From contig NZ_CP108106.1 of assembly GCF_041435195.1 (NCBI RefSeq), forward strand, positions 7,453,001-7,517,000: a stretch of 64,000 nt of DNA, in the 5' to 3' direction. The notes beneath the pieces are model-generated. The model did not search any database. It saw only the letters and a program-made list of their open reading frames with translations, and was not told the origin of the DNA. Shown piece after piece: positions 1 to 12,500 of this stretch. How positions within the stretch are numbered: position 1 is the first letter of the stretch; every line of letters begins with the position of its first letter. The DNA comes from Streptomyces sp. NBC_00224 (GTDB taxonomy: Bacteria > Actinomycetota > Actinomycetes > Streptomycetales > Streptomycetaceae). A program made the translations under genes and the position numbers.

Positions 1-555
1 CAGACACCCGCGCCCGCCCCCGCCCCCGTCCCGGCCCCGCCCGCGCCGATGCCGCCGCCCGCGCACCGCACCCCGGCGCACCGCACGCCCGCGCACGGCA
101 CCGCGCTGCCGCCCCTGCCCCGCCAGCCCCAGCACGGCGAGACCGTGTCCACGCACGGCACGACGCCGCTGCCGGTGCGCGCCGCCCACGAGGAGCGGCC
201 CAACCCGGCCGCCGCCCTCCCCGGCACCCACCGGGCGCAAGGGGAGGCAGCGGTGCCCCCGATACCCGTGGCGAACGGTACGGTGCGCGGCGCGGGGCGG
301 CCCGATCTGCCCCGGCGCCGCAGCCAGGAGCATCTCGTCCCGCAGCTGCGGGACGCTCCGGCCGCGCGCAAGGAGGACGAACACGCCCTGCACGACCCGG
401 GGTTGATGGCGGCGTTCCAGCGGGGCATCGGTCTCGCCGAGTCACAGCCGGCCCCGCACGACAGTCCCGCCGTACCGCAGCCGCACCCGCCCCACCCCGC
501 ACAGCCTTTACATCACCCCCAGGCAGAAACTGACGCCGACCACTCCAAGGAGTAG
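1..555 (+). CDS. cvnA: C-terminal tail of conservon sensor kinase (CvnA), 5' end outside window
   Basis: The frame is open from the first base to a TAG at 553-555, so 184 residues of a longer protein are visible. They are rich in Pro, Ala and His and end in a conserved block (RRRSQEHLVPQLR, then LMAAFQRG). I recognise this as the cytoplasmic tail of the large nitrate-sensor-like histidine kinases that head Streptomyces conservons. No kinase domain is visible, so the call rests on the tail and on the cvnB-C-D genes that follow at once. In conservons the kinase is thought to sit at the membrane and work with the Roadblock protein and small GTPase, somewhat like a eukaryotic G-protein module. 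Confidence 0.8.
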   Translation, partial: QTPAPAPAPVPAPPAPMPPPAHRTPAHRTPAHGTALPPLPRQPQHGETVSTHGTTPLPVRAAHEERPNPAAALPGTHRAQGEAAVPPIPVANGTVRGAGRPDLPRRRSQEHLVPQLRDAPAARKEDEHALHDPGLMAAFQRGIGLAESQPAPHDSPAVPQPHPPHPAQPLHHPQAETDADHSKE

Positions 556-562
556 ATGCACC

Positions 563-997
563 ATGGCGAGCGATGCGCCGACCGGACACGTCTCGGACCT
601 CGACTGGCTGCTCAGCGGACTGGTCCAGCGGGTGCCCTACACACGCAACGCGGTCCTGCTCTCCTCCGACGGGCTGGTGAAGTCCGTTCACGGTCTGGAC
701 GTCGACAGCGCCGACCACATGGCGGCCCTGGCCTCCGGGCTCTACTCGCTGGGCCGCAGCGCGGGTGCGCGCTTCGGCGACGGCGGCGAGGTCCGCCAGG
801 TGGTGGTGGAGCTCGACTCCACGCTGCTGTTCGTCTCCACGGCCGGCTCGGGCACCTGTCTCGCCGTGCTCGCCGGACGCGAGGCGGACGCGGCGGTGCT
901 CGGGTACGAGATGGCGATGCTGGTGAAGAGCGTACGGCCCTACCTCGTGACGCCGGCCCGGCAAGGCGCCGGTACACCGAGCGGCACGAGGCACTGA
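563..997 (+). CDS. cvnB: Roadblock/LC7 domain protein (conservon CvnB)
   Basis: This 144-residue protein starts at ATG 563, with AAGGAG ten bases upstream inside the end of the kinase gene. An ATG at 556 is out of frame. The sequence (LDWLLSGLVQRVPYTRNAVLLSSDGL near the start, then a VHGLDVDSADHMAALASGL helix) is a Roadblock/LC7 fold covering residues 8 to 125. Such proteins are usually regulators of small GTPases. The downstream GTPase is its likely partner. Translation is probably coupled along the operon. Confidence 0.9.
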   Translation: MASDAPTGHVSDLDWLLSGLVQRVPYTRNAVLLSSDGLVKSVHGLDVDSADHMAALASGLYSLGRSAGARFGDGGEVRQVVVELDSTLLFVSTAGSGTCLAVLAGREADAAVLGYEMAMLVKSVRPYLVTPARQGAGTPSGTRH

Positions 998-999
998 GC

Positions 1000-1371
1000 G
1001 TGCCGGCCCCGCAGGACGGCCCATGGCTCGACGACGCGGCCGGGCGGCTGATCCGTCCGTACACCGTGAGCAACGGCCGCACCCGACCGACCGCCACGCT
1101 GGACCTGCTCTCCCAGGTGATGGCGACCGGGCAGCCGCCCCAGACGCACCTCGGGCCCGAGCACTCCCAGGCGCTCGGGCTCTGCGAGGGGCCGACCTCG
1201 GTGGCGGAGATCGCGGCCCATCTGCGGCTGCCCGCCGTCGTCACCAAGGTGCTGCTGTCCGACCTGGTGGACTGCGGGGCGGTGACGGCCCGCGCGCCCC
1301 GCTTCCACCACACCCCCACCGACCGTTCTCTGCTGGAGGCAGTGCTCGATGGCCTACGACGAAGGCTCTGA
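1000..1371 (+). CDS. cvnC: DUF742 protein (conservon CvnC)
   Basis: This 123-residue protein starts with GTG at 1000, two bases after the cvnB stop. It has the DUF742 pattern: a WLDDAAGRLIRPYTVSNGRT opening and a C-terminal winged-helix-like segment (GPTSVAEIAAHLRLP, then VVTKVLLSDLVDCGAV). In conservons this protein binds the other Cvn components, and it may act as a DNA-binding or adaptor element. The next gene starts inside it: the last 23 bases overlap cvnD, a typical conservon arrangement. Confidence 0.88.
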   Translation: MPAPQDGPWLDDAAGRLIRPYTVSNGRTRPTATLDLLSQVMATGQPPQTHLGPEHSQALGLCEGPTSVAEIAAHLRLPAVVTKVLLSDLVDCGAVTARAPRFHHTPTDRSLLEAVLDGLRRRL

Positions 1372-1963
1372 CGTCAGCCCAGCCGTGGATCTCTTCCCCA
1401 CCGCGCTGAAGATCCTCGTCGCCGGCGGCTTCGGGGTCGGCAAGACGACCTTCGTGGGCGCGGTCAGCGAGATCGAACCGCTCTCCACCGAGGAGCTGCT
1501 CACCACGGTCAGCGTGGCGCACGACAGCCTCGAAGGGGTGGAGTCCAAGACCACCACGACGGTCGCCATGGACTTCGGGCGCATCACGCTCGACGACCGG
1601 CACGTCCTGTACCTGTTCGGCACGCCCGGACAGGAGCGTTTCTGGTTCATGTGGGACGAGCTCTCCGAGGGCGCGCTCGGCGCGGTGATCCTCGCGGACA
1701 CCCGGCGCCTGGAGGACTGCTTCTCCGCCGTGGACTTCTTCGAGCGGCGCGGGATCGGCTTCCTCGTCGCGGTCAACGAGTTCGACGGGGCCTACCGCTA
1801 CACCCCGGACGAGGTCAGGTCCGCCATAGACCTCAAGCCGGAGGTCCCCGTCGTGCTCTGCGACGCCCGCATCGGCAGCTCCGGGATCGGGACCCTGGTC
1901 ACCCTGGTCCAGCACCTGCTGTCCACCTTCCCGGCCGCCACCAGCCATGGAGCGCACACATGA
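1349..1963 (+). CDS. cvnD: Conservon ATP/GTP-binding protein (CvnD)
   Basis: This is a 204-residue small GTPase. The P-loop GGFGVGKTT is at residues 26-34. The G3-like GTPGQERF is at 91-98, with Gly in place of the usual Asp before TPG. The G4 position reads NEFD rather than NKxD at 143-146. These variations are characteristic of the MglA-like CvnD family. It starts at ATG 1349 within cvnC and stops in an ATGA overlap with the GAF gene. Inferred role: nucleotide-state switch controlled by the CvnA kinase and the Roadblock protein. Confidence 0.92.
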   Translation: MAYDEGSDVSPAVDLFPTALKILVAGGFGVGKTTFVGAVSEIEPLSTEELLTTVSVAHDSLEGVESKTTTTVAMDFGRITLDDRHVLYLFGTPGQERFWFMWDELSEGALGAVILADTRRLEDCFSAVDFFERRGIGFLVAVNEFDGAYRYTPDEVRSAIDLKPEVPVVLCDARIGSSGIGTLVTLVQHLLSTFPAATSHGAHT

Positions 1964-2529
1964 CGTACGACCCGACCGGCCATCTGCTGCTCACCCCCGT
2001 CGACCGGGAGGCGCCCGTCCGCGTACAGCGGCTGCGCCAGCTCGGCATGGGGGAGCATCCGGATCCCGCGTTCGACGAGTTCGCCCATAAACTCGCGGAG
2101 GTCACCGCGGCGCCCTATTCGATGGTCAACTTCATCGACGAGAACCAGCAGTTCTTCGCCGGGCTGCACACCCCGGAGGGGGCGCACGCGGGCACCGATC
2201 TGAACGCGGTGGCCGCGTCGGGCGGGGTGAGCCGGTTCATGGCCCGCGACCACGGCTACTGCCCGCACGTCGTGGTGCGCCGCAAGGCCCTGGTCCTGGA
2301 GGACGTCTGCGACTACCCGCGCTTCGCGGGCAACCCGGTGGTCGACGAGATCGGCATCCGCTCCTACCTCGGCGCCCCGCTGATCGACCGGACCGGGATC
2401 GCGCTCGGCACCATCTGCGTCGTCGACACCGAGCCGCGGCCGTGGGGCCGGGCCGGCCTTGAGACGATCAAGTCGATGGCGGCCGAGCTGATCGAGCAGA
2501 TCCACCGCCGGGAGGACGGCGGCTTCTGA
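1960..2529 (+). CDS. GAF domain protein, conservon accessory
   Basis: This 189-residue protein starts at ATG 1960, sharing four bases with the cvnD stop, so it belongs to the same operon. A single GAF domain covers roughly residues 30-180: FDEFAHKLAEVTAAPYSMVNFID, a central CPHVVVRRKALVLEDV region, and YLGAPLIDRTGIALGTICVVD near the end. There is no kinase, phosphatase or DNA-binding domain. GAF proteins of this length usually sense small ligands or redox state. Many conservons carry a cytochrome P450 at this place. Here the fifth gene is a sensor-like protein instead. The ligand is unknown. Confidence 0.8.
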   Translation: MTYDPTGHLLLTPVDREAPVRVQRLRQLGMGEHPDPAFDEFAHKLAEVTAAPYSMVNFIDENQQFFAGLHTPEGAHAGTDLNAVAASGGVSRFMARDHGYCPHVVVRRKALVLEDVCDYPRFAGNPVVDEIGIRSYLGAPLIDRTGIALGTICVVDTEPRPWGRAGLETIKSMAAELIEQIHRREDGGF

Positions 2530-2555
2530 CCGCCGCCCCGCCGGTTCCTGTGCGG

Positions 2556-3761
2556 TCAGTGGGCCGCCGCGAACTCCTCCGTGCGTACGACATCGGAGAG
2601 CCGCTGTGACCACTGGCCCTTCGCCGTACCCAGCGCCACTTCGGCCAGCCGCAGCAGCTGGACGTCCGTGGTGCCGGCCGGGGCGGAGATGTGGTGCGCG
2701 TCCCGCAGGTACCGCTCGATCGGGCGGTCGGTGAAGAGACCGGCCGCCGCGTGGATCTCCATGGCGCTGCGCGCCGAGTCGAGCGCGGACTCCACGTTGA
2801 CCACCTTGGCGTTCATCAGCTCCGCGTCGCACGGCAGGCCCTGGTCGAGCAGGTGCACCGCGTGGTACGCGGCGAGCCTGGCCGTCATCAGCCGGGACTG
2901 CAGCTGCCCCAGCTTGATCTTGATGTTGGGCAGTTCGTACAGCGGCTTGCCGTAGCGGATCCGCTCGGTGCAGAACTTGGTGGTCTCCTCCAGGATCGCC
3001 CGGTGGATCCCGAGCGAGACGGCCGTCAGATTGGCCCGGCCGTACAGCACGCTGGAGGAGTAGGCCACGGCGAGTCCGTCGCCCTCCTCGCCCAGCCGGC
3101 TCTCCACCGGCACCCGGCAGTCGTCGAAGTGGAGCTCGCCGAAGCTGAAGCCGTGCAGGCCCATCGTGTCGCGCTGGGCGCCGAGCGAGAACCCGGGCCG
3201 GTCGGGCTCGACGAGGAACGCGGTCAGCCCCCGGGAGCCGGGGCCGGTGCGGACGACGACGCCGTGCACATCGCCGACATGGCTGTTTCCGACGTACACC
3301 TTGCGGCCGTTGAGGATGTAGTCGTCGCCGTCGCGGACCGCGCTCGCCGTCATCCCCAGCACATGGCCGCCGGACTCGGGCTCGGTCACGGCGATCGTCG
3401 GAAGGCAGTCACCGGCGGCGATGGCGGGCAGCCAGTGCTTCTTCTGCTCCTCGCTGCCGAAGTGGACTATCTTGGCCACTCCCAGCTGGGAGGCCTGCGC
3501 CATGGCGCCCATGGCGCCGCTGACCCGGGACAACTCCTCGATGATGATGGTCTTCCCGAGGTGTCCGACGCCCATTCCCCCGTACGACGGGCTGACGGTG
3601 GCACCGATCCAGCCCTGCCGGGCTATCAGCCGGGACAGGTCGTACTGGACGGAACGTGCCGCCTCCATCGCCGCTATCCGGGGCCGGATCTCGCCTTCCG
3701 CGAACTGCCGTACACGCTCCCGTAGTTGGTGGTGCGGGCGGCTGCTGAAGTATCCGTCCAT
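2556..3761 (-). CDS. Acyl-CoA dehydrogenase family flavoprotein
   Basis: The open frame extends further upstream, but ATG 3761 is the real start: GGAGGAGGG lies just before it and homology begins at MDGYFSS. The 401-residue product has the full ACAD fold. It has an N-terminal helical domain, the FAD-binding TIAVTEPESGGH segment in the middle, a DRPGFSLGAQRDTMG beta domain and a C-terminal helical domain. At the place where many ACADs carry the catalytic Glu (YEGT), this one reads APAGTT, so that base is missing. Isovaleryl-CoA-type enzymes place the Glu elsewhere, so activity is not excluded. The substrate is unknown. The gene stands alone and is convergent with the conservon. Confidence 0.85.
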   Translation of the reverse strand: MDGYFSSRPHHQLRERVRQFAEGEIRPRIAAMEAARSVQYDLSRLIARQGWIGATVSPSYGGMGVGHLGKTIIIEELSRVSGAMGAMAQASQLGVAKIVHFGSEEQKKHWLPAIAAGDCLPTIAVTEPESGGHVLGMTASAVRDGDDYILNGRKVYVGNSHVGDVHGVVVRTGPGSRGLTAFLVEPDRPGFSLGAQRDTMGLHGFSFGELHFDDCRVPVESRLGEEGDGLAVAYSSSVLYGRANLTAVSLGIHRAILEETTKFCTERIRYGKPLYELPNIKIKLGQLQSRLMTARLAAYHAVHLLDQGLPCDAELMNAKVVNVESALDSARSAMEIHAAAGLFTDRPIERYLRDAHHISAPAGTTDVQLLRLAEVALGTAKGQWSQRLSDVVRTEEFAAAH

Positions 3762-4371
3762 GGCGAGCCCTCCTCCGCGAAACGCCTGCTCGTAACGGTG
3801 TTCGAGCAGGTGGTGCATCGGCAGTGGTCCCCGTCCCGAAGAGGCCGACCTCATCATGTTGTTGATCATTCGGTGGCGCTTCAACGTCCTTGTCAACTTT
3901 GGCCAAAACGCGGCGTGTTGACGTTTGACTACTGGTGTGTTCTGTGAGGTCGGCCTCCTCGGTTCCACTCGGTTGGCATTCCCCGGTCTCCACTTTTTGC
4001 CACATGCCAAGGGCAAAGGTTTCGTGGGCATCCGGCACTGAGGGACAGGTTCTGGTCCCAGATGTGTACAGGAATGGCATCCAGGAGCACGCCGGGACGC
4101 GATTGGGCGCCGGGCGTGAACGCAATCGGACGCCCGCAGGCCGCCCGTCGCGCGGCCTCCGGTCTGTGCGAACCTGATCGTTTCGCCCTGCGACGGCCAA
4201 GCCCCGTTCCGGACCGGCGCGTTGGAGTGCCGTCAGGTGGCGGCGGCGCGAAATAGTTGTCCCAGGCGCATAGTCCGGCGCGCGGCACCGGGTCGGGCGC
4301 CGATGTCATCATCGGGCACCGGACCCCCCGGCGCGCCGGGCCACCAGGCCCAGACCGTAAGGAAGTTGACC
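3762..4371. other. 610-base intergenic region, no supported gene
   Basis: This region separates two divergently transcribed genes. The part around 3840-4060 is visibly less GC-rich than its surroundings, as expected for promoters. A TTGACA hexamer reads on the minus strand at 3896-3891, upstream of the acyl-CoA dehydrogenase, but I see no convincing -10 partner. Short open frames here show no protein-like composition and are taken as chance. Confidence 0.6.
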
Positions 4372-5556
4372 ATGACCGACCTCCGTATCGGCGTCCTCGG
4401 CTTCGGCCTGCGCGGCAGCCTCGCCCGCGTCGCCCACCGCCCGGGCCGCGGCTCCGTCGTGACCGCGCTCGCCGACCCCGACCCCCGGGCCCGCGCGGAG
4501 GCGGCCGGGGCCTTCCCCGACGCCACCATGACCGGCGACCACCGCAAGGTCGTCGAGGACCCCGACATCGACGCGCTGCTCGTCCTCACCCCCGACCACA
4601 CCCACGCCGACATCGCCTGCGCGGCCATGCGGACGGGCAAGCCGGTCTTCGTGGAGAAGCCCCTGGACATCTCGGTCGAGCGCTGCGACACGATCCTGCG
4701 CACGGCGTACGAGACCGGGTCGCGGCTGTACGTCGGCCACAACATGCGCCACATGCCGGTGGTCCGGCTGATGCGCGACCTCGTCGAACGCGGTGCGATC
4801 GGCACGGTCAAGACGGTCTGGATCCGCCATTTCGTCGGCTACGGCGGCGACTGGTACTTCAAGGACTGGCACGCCGAGCGCGCGAACACCACCGGTCTGC
4901 TGCTCCAGAAGGCCGCCCACGACATCGACGTGCTGCACTGGCTGGCCGGCGGCTACACGCGCGACGTCCAGGCGATGGGCGACCTCATGGTCTACGGGGA
5001 CAATCCGCACCGGCGGGCGGAGGGCGAGCCCAAGGCGGACGACTGGTACACCAAGGACGGCCACTGGCCGCCGCACACCCAGCGCGCCCTGAACCCGGTG
5101 ATCGACATCGAGGACGTCTCGCTCCTGAACATGCGCCTCGACAACGGCGTGCTCGCCGCCTACCAGCAGTGCAACTTCACCCCCGACTACTGGCGCAACT
5201 ACACGGTCATCGGCGACGCGGGCCGCCTGGAGAACTTCGGCGACGGGCCGGGCAGCCGGGTCAAGGTGTGGAACGCCCGGCGCTCCCACTTCCGGGACGA
5301 GCCCGACGAGGTCCACGAGGTGCCGCCCGCCCCGGACGGCTCGGGCCACGGCGGGGCGGACCCGCTCCTGATGGACGAGTTCCTGCGCTTCGTACGCGAG
5401 GGCGGCCGCACCGACACCTCGCCGGTGGCCGCCCGGATGGCCGTGGCCGCGGGCTACCAGGCGACCATGTCGCTGCGCGACGGCGGCACACCCCGGCGGG
5501 TCGAGCCGCTGGACCCGGAGCTCGCCGCCTATTTCGCGGCCGGTCAGGTCCGCTGA
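4372..5556 (+). CDS. Gfo/Idh/MocA family oxidoreductase
   Basis: This 394-residue NAD(P)-dependent oxidoreductase starts at ATG 4372 after GGAAG. The N-terminal Rossmann domain opens with RIGVLGFGLRGSLARV. The conserved EKPLDIS motif (residues near 100), with its catalytic-site Lys, follows VFV. The C-terminal half (HDIDVLHWLAGG, then DNGVLAAYQQCNFTPDYW) is the substrate domain of this family. Members oxidise or reduce sugars, inositols and sugar derivatives. The HDIDVLHWL helix fits inositol or sugar dehydrogenases, but the substrate cannot be told from sequence. It is a single-gene unit before the tRNA gene. Confidence 0.85.
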   Translation: MTDLRIGVLGFGLRGSLARVAHRPGRGSVVTALADPDPRARAEAAGAFPDATMTGDHRKVVEDPDIDALLVLTPDHTHADIACAAMRTGKPVFVEKPLDISVERCDTILRTAYETGSRLYVGHNMRHMPVVRLMRDLVERGAIGTVKTVWIRHFVGYGGDWYFKDWHAERANTTGLLLQKAAHDIDVLHWLAGGYTRDVQAMGDLMVYGDNPHRRAEGEPKADDWYTKDGHWPPHTQRALNPVIDIEDVSLLNMRLDNGVLAAYQQCNFTPDYWRNYTVIGDAGRLENFGDGPGSRVKVWNARRSHFRDEPDEVHEVPPAPDGSGHGGADPLLMDEFLRFVREGGRTDTSPVAARMAVAAGYQATMSLRDGGTPRRVEPLDPELAAYFAAGQVR

Positions 5557-5664
5557 GGCGGCCCGCCGGATCCGACGGCCGAAAGGGGTTCGTGACCACC
5601 GGTCGAAGTGCGGTATTGTTCTGGTGCGCGTTCGGCCGGGGGAAACCCCAGGTCAGACGGGCAT

Positions 5665-8150
<2,486 letters not shown>

Positions 8151-8168
8151 TCCGACAGCGGCACCCGT

Positions 8169-8204
8169 ACCGCCCCGGCCGGCACTGCGCCCGGCCGGGG
8201 CGGT
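8169..8204 (+). terminator. Rho-independent terminator of icd
   Basis: A perfect 14-base-pair stem (ACCGCCCCGGCCGG and its complement) with a 7-base loop is followed by CCCCTTTT, 18 bases after the icd stop. Confidence 0.85.
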
Positions 8205-8333
8205 CCCCTTTTCCGGGGCCCCTCCCGGGATTTCCCCGACCGACCTTCGCGGACCGCCCGCGAAAGCGCCGCCGCGCTGGCACGATGGGGAAATTCCGGC
8301 GCCGCGCCAGCGCTCCGCCGGAGGTGCGGATGT

Positions 8334-8380
8334 TCGTCTGCGGGTCGTCTGTGGCTGGTCGCGCAGTTCCCCGCGCCCCT
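8334..8380 (+). repeat. 47-base dispersed intergenic repeat, copy 1
   Basis: This segment recurs exactly, in reverse orientation, at 45758-45804, and as a diverged direct copy at about 45658-45707. The common core is GCTGGTCGCGCAGTTCCCCG. It lies in the gap before the protease/ATPase cassette, about 50 bases upstream of its first start codon. I see no coding potential in it. Confidence 0.8.
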
Positions 8381-8431
8381 CAGGGCGCGCCGTATCGCAT
8401 CGGACTTTCACCAGGCTGCTCAGGGGGAGCA

Positions 8432-9475
8432 ATGGTCGAACTCACCGTGGAAGAGCGTCAGCGGCTCGTCACCCTGCTGGCCGCCGTGCCGGTCCTCGGC
8501 TCCCCGTCCGGGCGCGCCGAGATCCTGACCCTGGCCGGTCTGGGCGATCTCGTCCCGCACATCGACCTCGAAGGCGCCACGCTCGTGGCGGTCAGCCGCG
8601 TCGTCACGCACCTCTCCGCGTACGGCAGGGTCTCCTACGACAACGAGGCCCTCGGCCTCCTGCTCAATGTGATCGCCACCCTCACCGGCAAGGAGCAGCA
8701 GGACTTCATCGCCGCCCTGCTGCTGCGCCACCGCATGATGGTCCCGGTCTCCCCGGCCCCGGCGGTCGCCGCCTGGAAGGGCGCCACCAGCCCCGAGGGA
8801 CTCGAAGAGAAGATCATCGCCGCCAATACGCTGCGGCCGGTCCACTTCCTGGAGCTCGCCCTGGCCGCCGCCCGGCCGGTCTGCCAGATCGTGGTGGACC
8901 ACACCACCGGCCGTTGGACCGGCACGGGTTTCCTGGTCGCGGACGACCTGCTGCTGACCAACGAGCACGTACTGCCGCACGCGGACCTGCTCGGCAGCGC
9001 CCGCTTCCTCTTCAACTACGAGGACGACTCGGCGGGCCGGCCGCGCCCGGTGCACGCGGCCCGCGCCACCGGGCGGCTGTACCTCGCCGACACGCGCTGC
9101 GACTTCGCGCTCGTCGAGCTCGCGGAGAGCCCCGGCAGAGAGTGGGGGCATCTGGAGATATCGGGGGCGCCGCCCCGGCAGGGCGACCGCGTCAACATCG
9201 TGCAGCACCCCGCCGGGCGGCCCAAGCAGATCGCGTTCCAGAGCAACTTCGTGGAGTACGTCGACGCCGACGTCGTCCAGTACGTGACGGCCACCCTGCC
9301 CGGCTCCTCCGGCGCCCCCGTGCTCACCGACGACTGGCGGGTCTGCGCGGTCCACCACGCCGGCGGCAACCTCCAGGAACCCGCCACCGGCAGCTACTAC
9401 TACCGCAACGAGGGGATCCTGCTCAGCCGGATCCTGCGGGAGCTCCCGTCCGACGTCCGCTCCCGCCTCGGCTGA
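8432..9475 (+). CDS. Effector-associated-domain trypsin-like serine protease
   Basis: This 347-residue protein starts at ATG 8432 with GGGGGAG before it. Residues 1-100 form an all-helical domain ([49 protein letters not shown]) that resembles the effector-associated domains described in bacterial STAND-ATPase conflict systems. Residues about 145-335 are a trypsin-like protease with His179 (TNEHVL), Asp224 (CDFALVEL) and Ser293 (LPGSSGAPV), so the triad is intact. There is no signal peptide, so the protease is cytoplasmic. It ends 28 bases before the STAND ATPase gene. Inferred role: a proteolytic effector recruited by helical-domain pairing and held in check by the ATPase. Its target is unknown. 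Confidence 0.85.
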   Translation: MVELTVEERQRLVTLLAAVPVLGSPSGRAEILTLAGLGDLVPHIDLEGATLVAVSRVVTHLSAYGRVSYDNEALGLLLNVIATLTGKEQQDFIAALLLRHRMMVPVSPAPAVAAWKGATSPEGLEEKIIAANTLRPVHFLELALAAARPVCQIVVDHTTGRWTGTGFLVADDLLLTNEHVLPHADLLGSARFLFNYEDDSAGRPRPVHAARATGRLYLADTRCDFALVELAESPGREWGHLEISGAPPRQGDRVNIVQHPAGRPKQIAFQSNFVEYVDADVVQYVTATLPGSSGAPVLTDDWRVCAVHHAGGNLQEPATGSYYYRNEGILLSRILRELPSDVRSRLG

Positions 9476-9503
9476 TCACCCGGCGCACCCCGGAGAGACC
9501 GCC

Positions 9504-12500
9504 ATGCCAGATTCCGACCGCGCCGGGCTGCGCGGCAGACTTATCCAGAGCTTCGCCACGCTGCCCGGCATGAACGACCCCGGGCAACGGGCGTTCCTCC
9601 TGGAGAGCGCCGGATACGGGGAGTCGCTCCAGCACGTCGCCCCCGCCACCACCACCGTCTCCTTCTTCACCTCGGTCGTCGCCCAGGTCGCCCGGGACGG
9701 CCCGCGCGCCCTCGCGGACTTCGTGCGCGCGCTCGCCGCGGTGGCGGTCGTCGGCGTGGACCGCAAGGAGGCGATGGCCCGGCTCGCCGACGAGGTCGCC
9801 CGGCTCGACCCGGCCGACCTCGACGCGCTCACCGCCACCGGCACGCCCTTCGCCGGGCTGCGCGAGCGGGCCCGGCGCACCACCCTGCGGGAGATATCCG
9901 AGATCGGCTCCAAGTACCTGCGCGAGCTCTACTTCCGCCACCACGAACTGGAGGACCGGGTCGAGGAGTTCCTGGCCAACGACAGCACCTGTCTGCTGGT
10001 GGTCTCCAAGCCCGGCCGGGGCAAGACCAATCTGCTCTGCTCCCTCGCCGAACGCCGCCTCGACGACTCGCCGGTGCTGCTGATGTCGGCGCGCGTCCCG
10101 GTCTCCGAGCCGCACGGGCTGCTCAGCCTGATCGCGACCCGCCTCGGCTACGGCACCGACTGGCCCGGCTGCTTCGCGGACCTCGCCCGCACCGCCGCCC
10201 CCGGCCGCCCGCCGCTGCTGCTCCTCGACGCGATCAACGAGTCCCCGGCCAAGCCGGACGCGATGAAGGCGGCGCTGCACGAGCTGCTGCGGCAGGCCGA
10301 GAGCGCCGGGGTGAAGGTGGTGGTCACCTGCCGCACCGACTTCTGGCAGTTCTACCGCGCCCCGTTCTGGGCCAGCTACGTCTGGCAGCGCGAGCCCGCG
10401 CAGAGCGGCCCCAGGGCCACCCCCGCGACCCGGGTCGAGGACGTACCGCTCTTCCCCCTCGCTTCCTTCCCCGAGATCGCCGCCGCCTACTTCAGCGCCT
10501 TCGGCATCCGGGGGCAGCTGCGCGGCGAGGCCGCCGAGCGCTGTCGGCACGCCCTGGTGCTGCGCATCCTGTGCGAGGCGTACCGCGACCGCGACATCGG
10601 CGTGGTCGAGGACTTCCGGCTCTTCCGCCTCTTCAAGCTGTTCTGGGAGCGCAAGATCGAGCAGGTCGCGTACGCCACCTCCCTCAAGGGGAAGGGTGCG
10701 GTGGCCGAACTCGTCCTGGACGTGGCCAGGTTGATGCGGCAGAGCCGCTCCACCTCGGTGCCGCGCAGCGCCGTCGCCGCCACCCTGCGCGCCACGGCGG
10801 CCGAGCTCGACACCAGCGACTCGCTCTACAGCCGGGTCATCGACGAGGAGATCATCCTTGAGGAGAGCATCGACGACGAGATCGGGGTGCGCAACGTCGT
10901 CTTCATCTACGACCGCTTCGCGGAGTACGTGCTGGCGCTGAGCCTCTACCTCGACCAGGGCTGGGAGGCCAAGCACCCCGACGACATCGCCGCCGACGCG
11001 CTCGTCCTGATGGCGCAGGAGCCCGGATTCGCCACGCTGCGCGGCGCGCTTGAGTTCCTGGTGCTGCGCCTGGAGGACCGCAGGGCGGCCGACGAGGCGC
11101 ACACCGCGGTGATCCGGGCCATGCTGGAACGCGACTGGAAGTGGCGGGGCATCGGCACCCAGCTGGTCTTCCAGCTGGACCCGCACCGCACCCGGTTCTG
11201 GGACTTCGTGTACGAACTCGCCTCGCAGGAACACTATTTCGTACGCCGAATCGTCGCCGACCAGATGGACCGCCTCGCGGTGACGGGCGGGCCGCAGGTG
11301 CTGCGCTCCCTCAACAGGCTGCTGTGGGACGGGAATCCGACCGTACGGGCGTCGGCGCGGCGCACCCTGCTGCGGCTGCCCGACGACGTGGCGTCGGAGG
11401 AGGTCCGGCTGCTGCTGGCCCGCCCGGACGGCGACGCGGTGGAGCTCGCGGCACGGCTGCTGGTGGGCACTGCGGAGACCGGTCCGGGGCTGTCGGCCGA
11501 GCGCGTGGCGCAGGTGGCCGCCGAGCACGCCTCGCACGGGCGCCTGCCGGACGCGGTCCTTGCCGTGGTGGAGGAGACCCGGGGGATCGCGTACACCGAA
11601 CTGCCCTGGCTGGCCGAGTGCGAGGAGGTGTTCGCGGCGGCGCCGGGACGGGCGGCCGAGCGCTGCCGCGAGCGTGTCCGGGCGATCAGGCTGCGCCGGG
11701 AGGCCGAGCTGGAGCAGGACAGGCTGTTCCTGCGGGAGTTGTACGAGCGGATCGGCCGGGCGCGCGGCGCGGCCGAACTGTCGGTGGGACGGAGTGCCGC
11801 GACCACGACCTTCCTGAATGCCTTGTGGGAGCGGATGAAGGCCGAGGGCGTTCCCGGGCCCCGGCTCAAGCGCCTTGAGGCGGAGTCCCGCGGCTGGCTG
11901 TTCACCTCCGCGATGAACGACCTGTGGCATATCGGCCGGGAGGTCCTCGGCTCGCCGGGCCTGAGGAGCGGCCCGCGGGAAGGCCGCTACGAATGGGTCC
12001 ACTTCTGCCTGCGTACGGCCGGTCGGGCCGGACACCACATGGATGAGCGCGAGGCCCTCGCACTCGCCCACCCCGAGCAACTGGTGCTCTGGATATGGGA
12101 GAGCGAGCAGGTCAGACGGGCGCGGGTGAGCGGGCTCGACACGCTCGTGGCGCGTCTGGAGAGCGTGCCGGTGGCGCGGCTGGCCGAGGAGTTCGAGGTG
12201 TACCAGCACCAGGAGCAGCTGGCGCAGACCTCGCTCGCCGATCTGCTTGAGGCGCTCTGCCGGGTGCTGCGCGGCAGCCCCACCGCCCCCGCGCAGGCCC
12301 TCGCGCCGCTGGTCGTCTGGCACGAGACCCGGGACAGCCGGGTGGTCGACTCGGCGCTCGACGAGCTGCACTGGATGGACCCGGACGCGTTCTGGTTCCT
12401 CCTGCAGTCCTTCCTCAACCATCCCGACCAGCGCCTGATCGACACGGCCTCGCGGGCGGGGGAGCGGGCCGAGCAGACCGACGAGAGCGGGTCGGACCGG

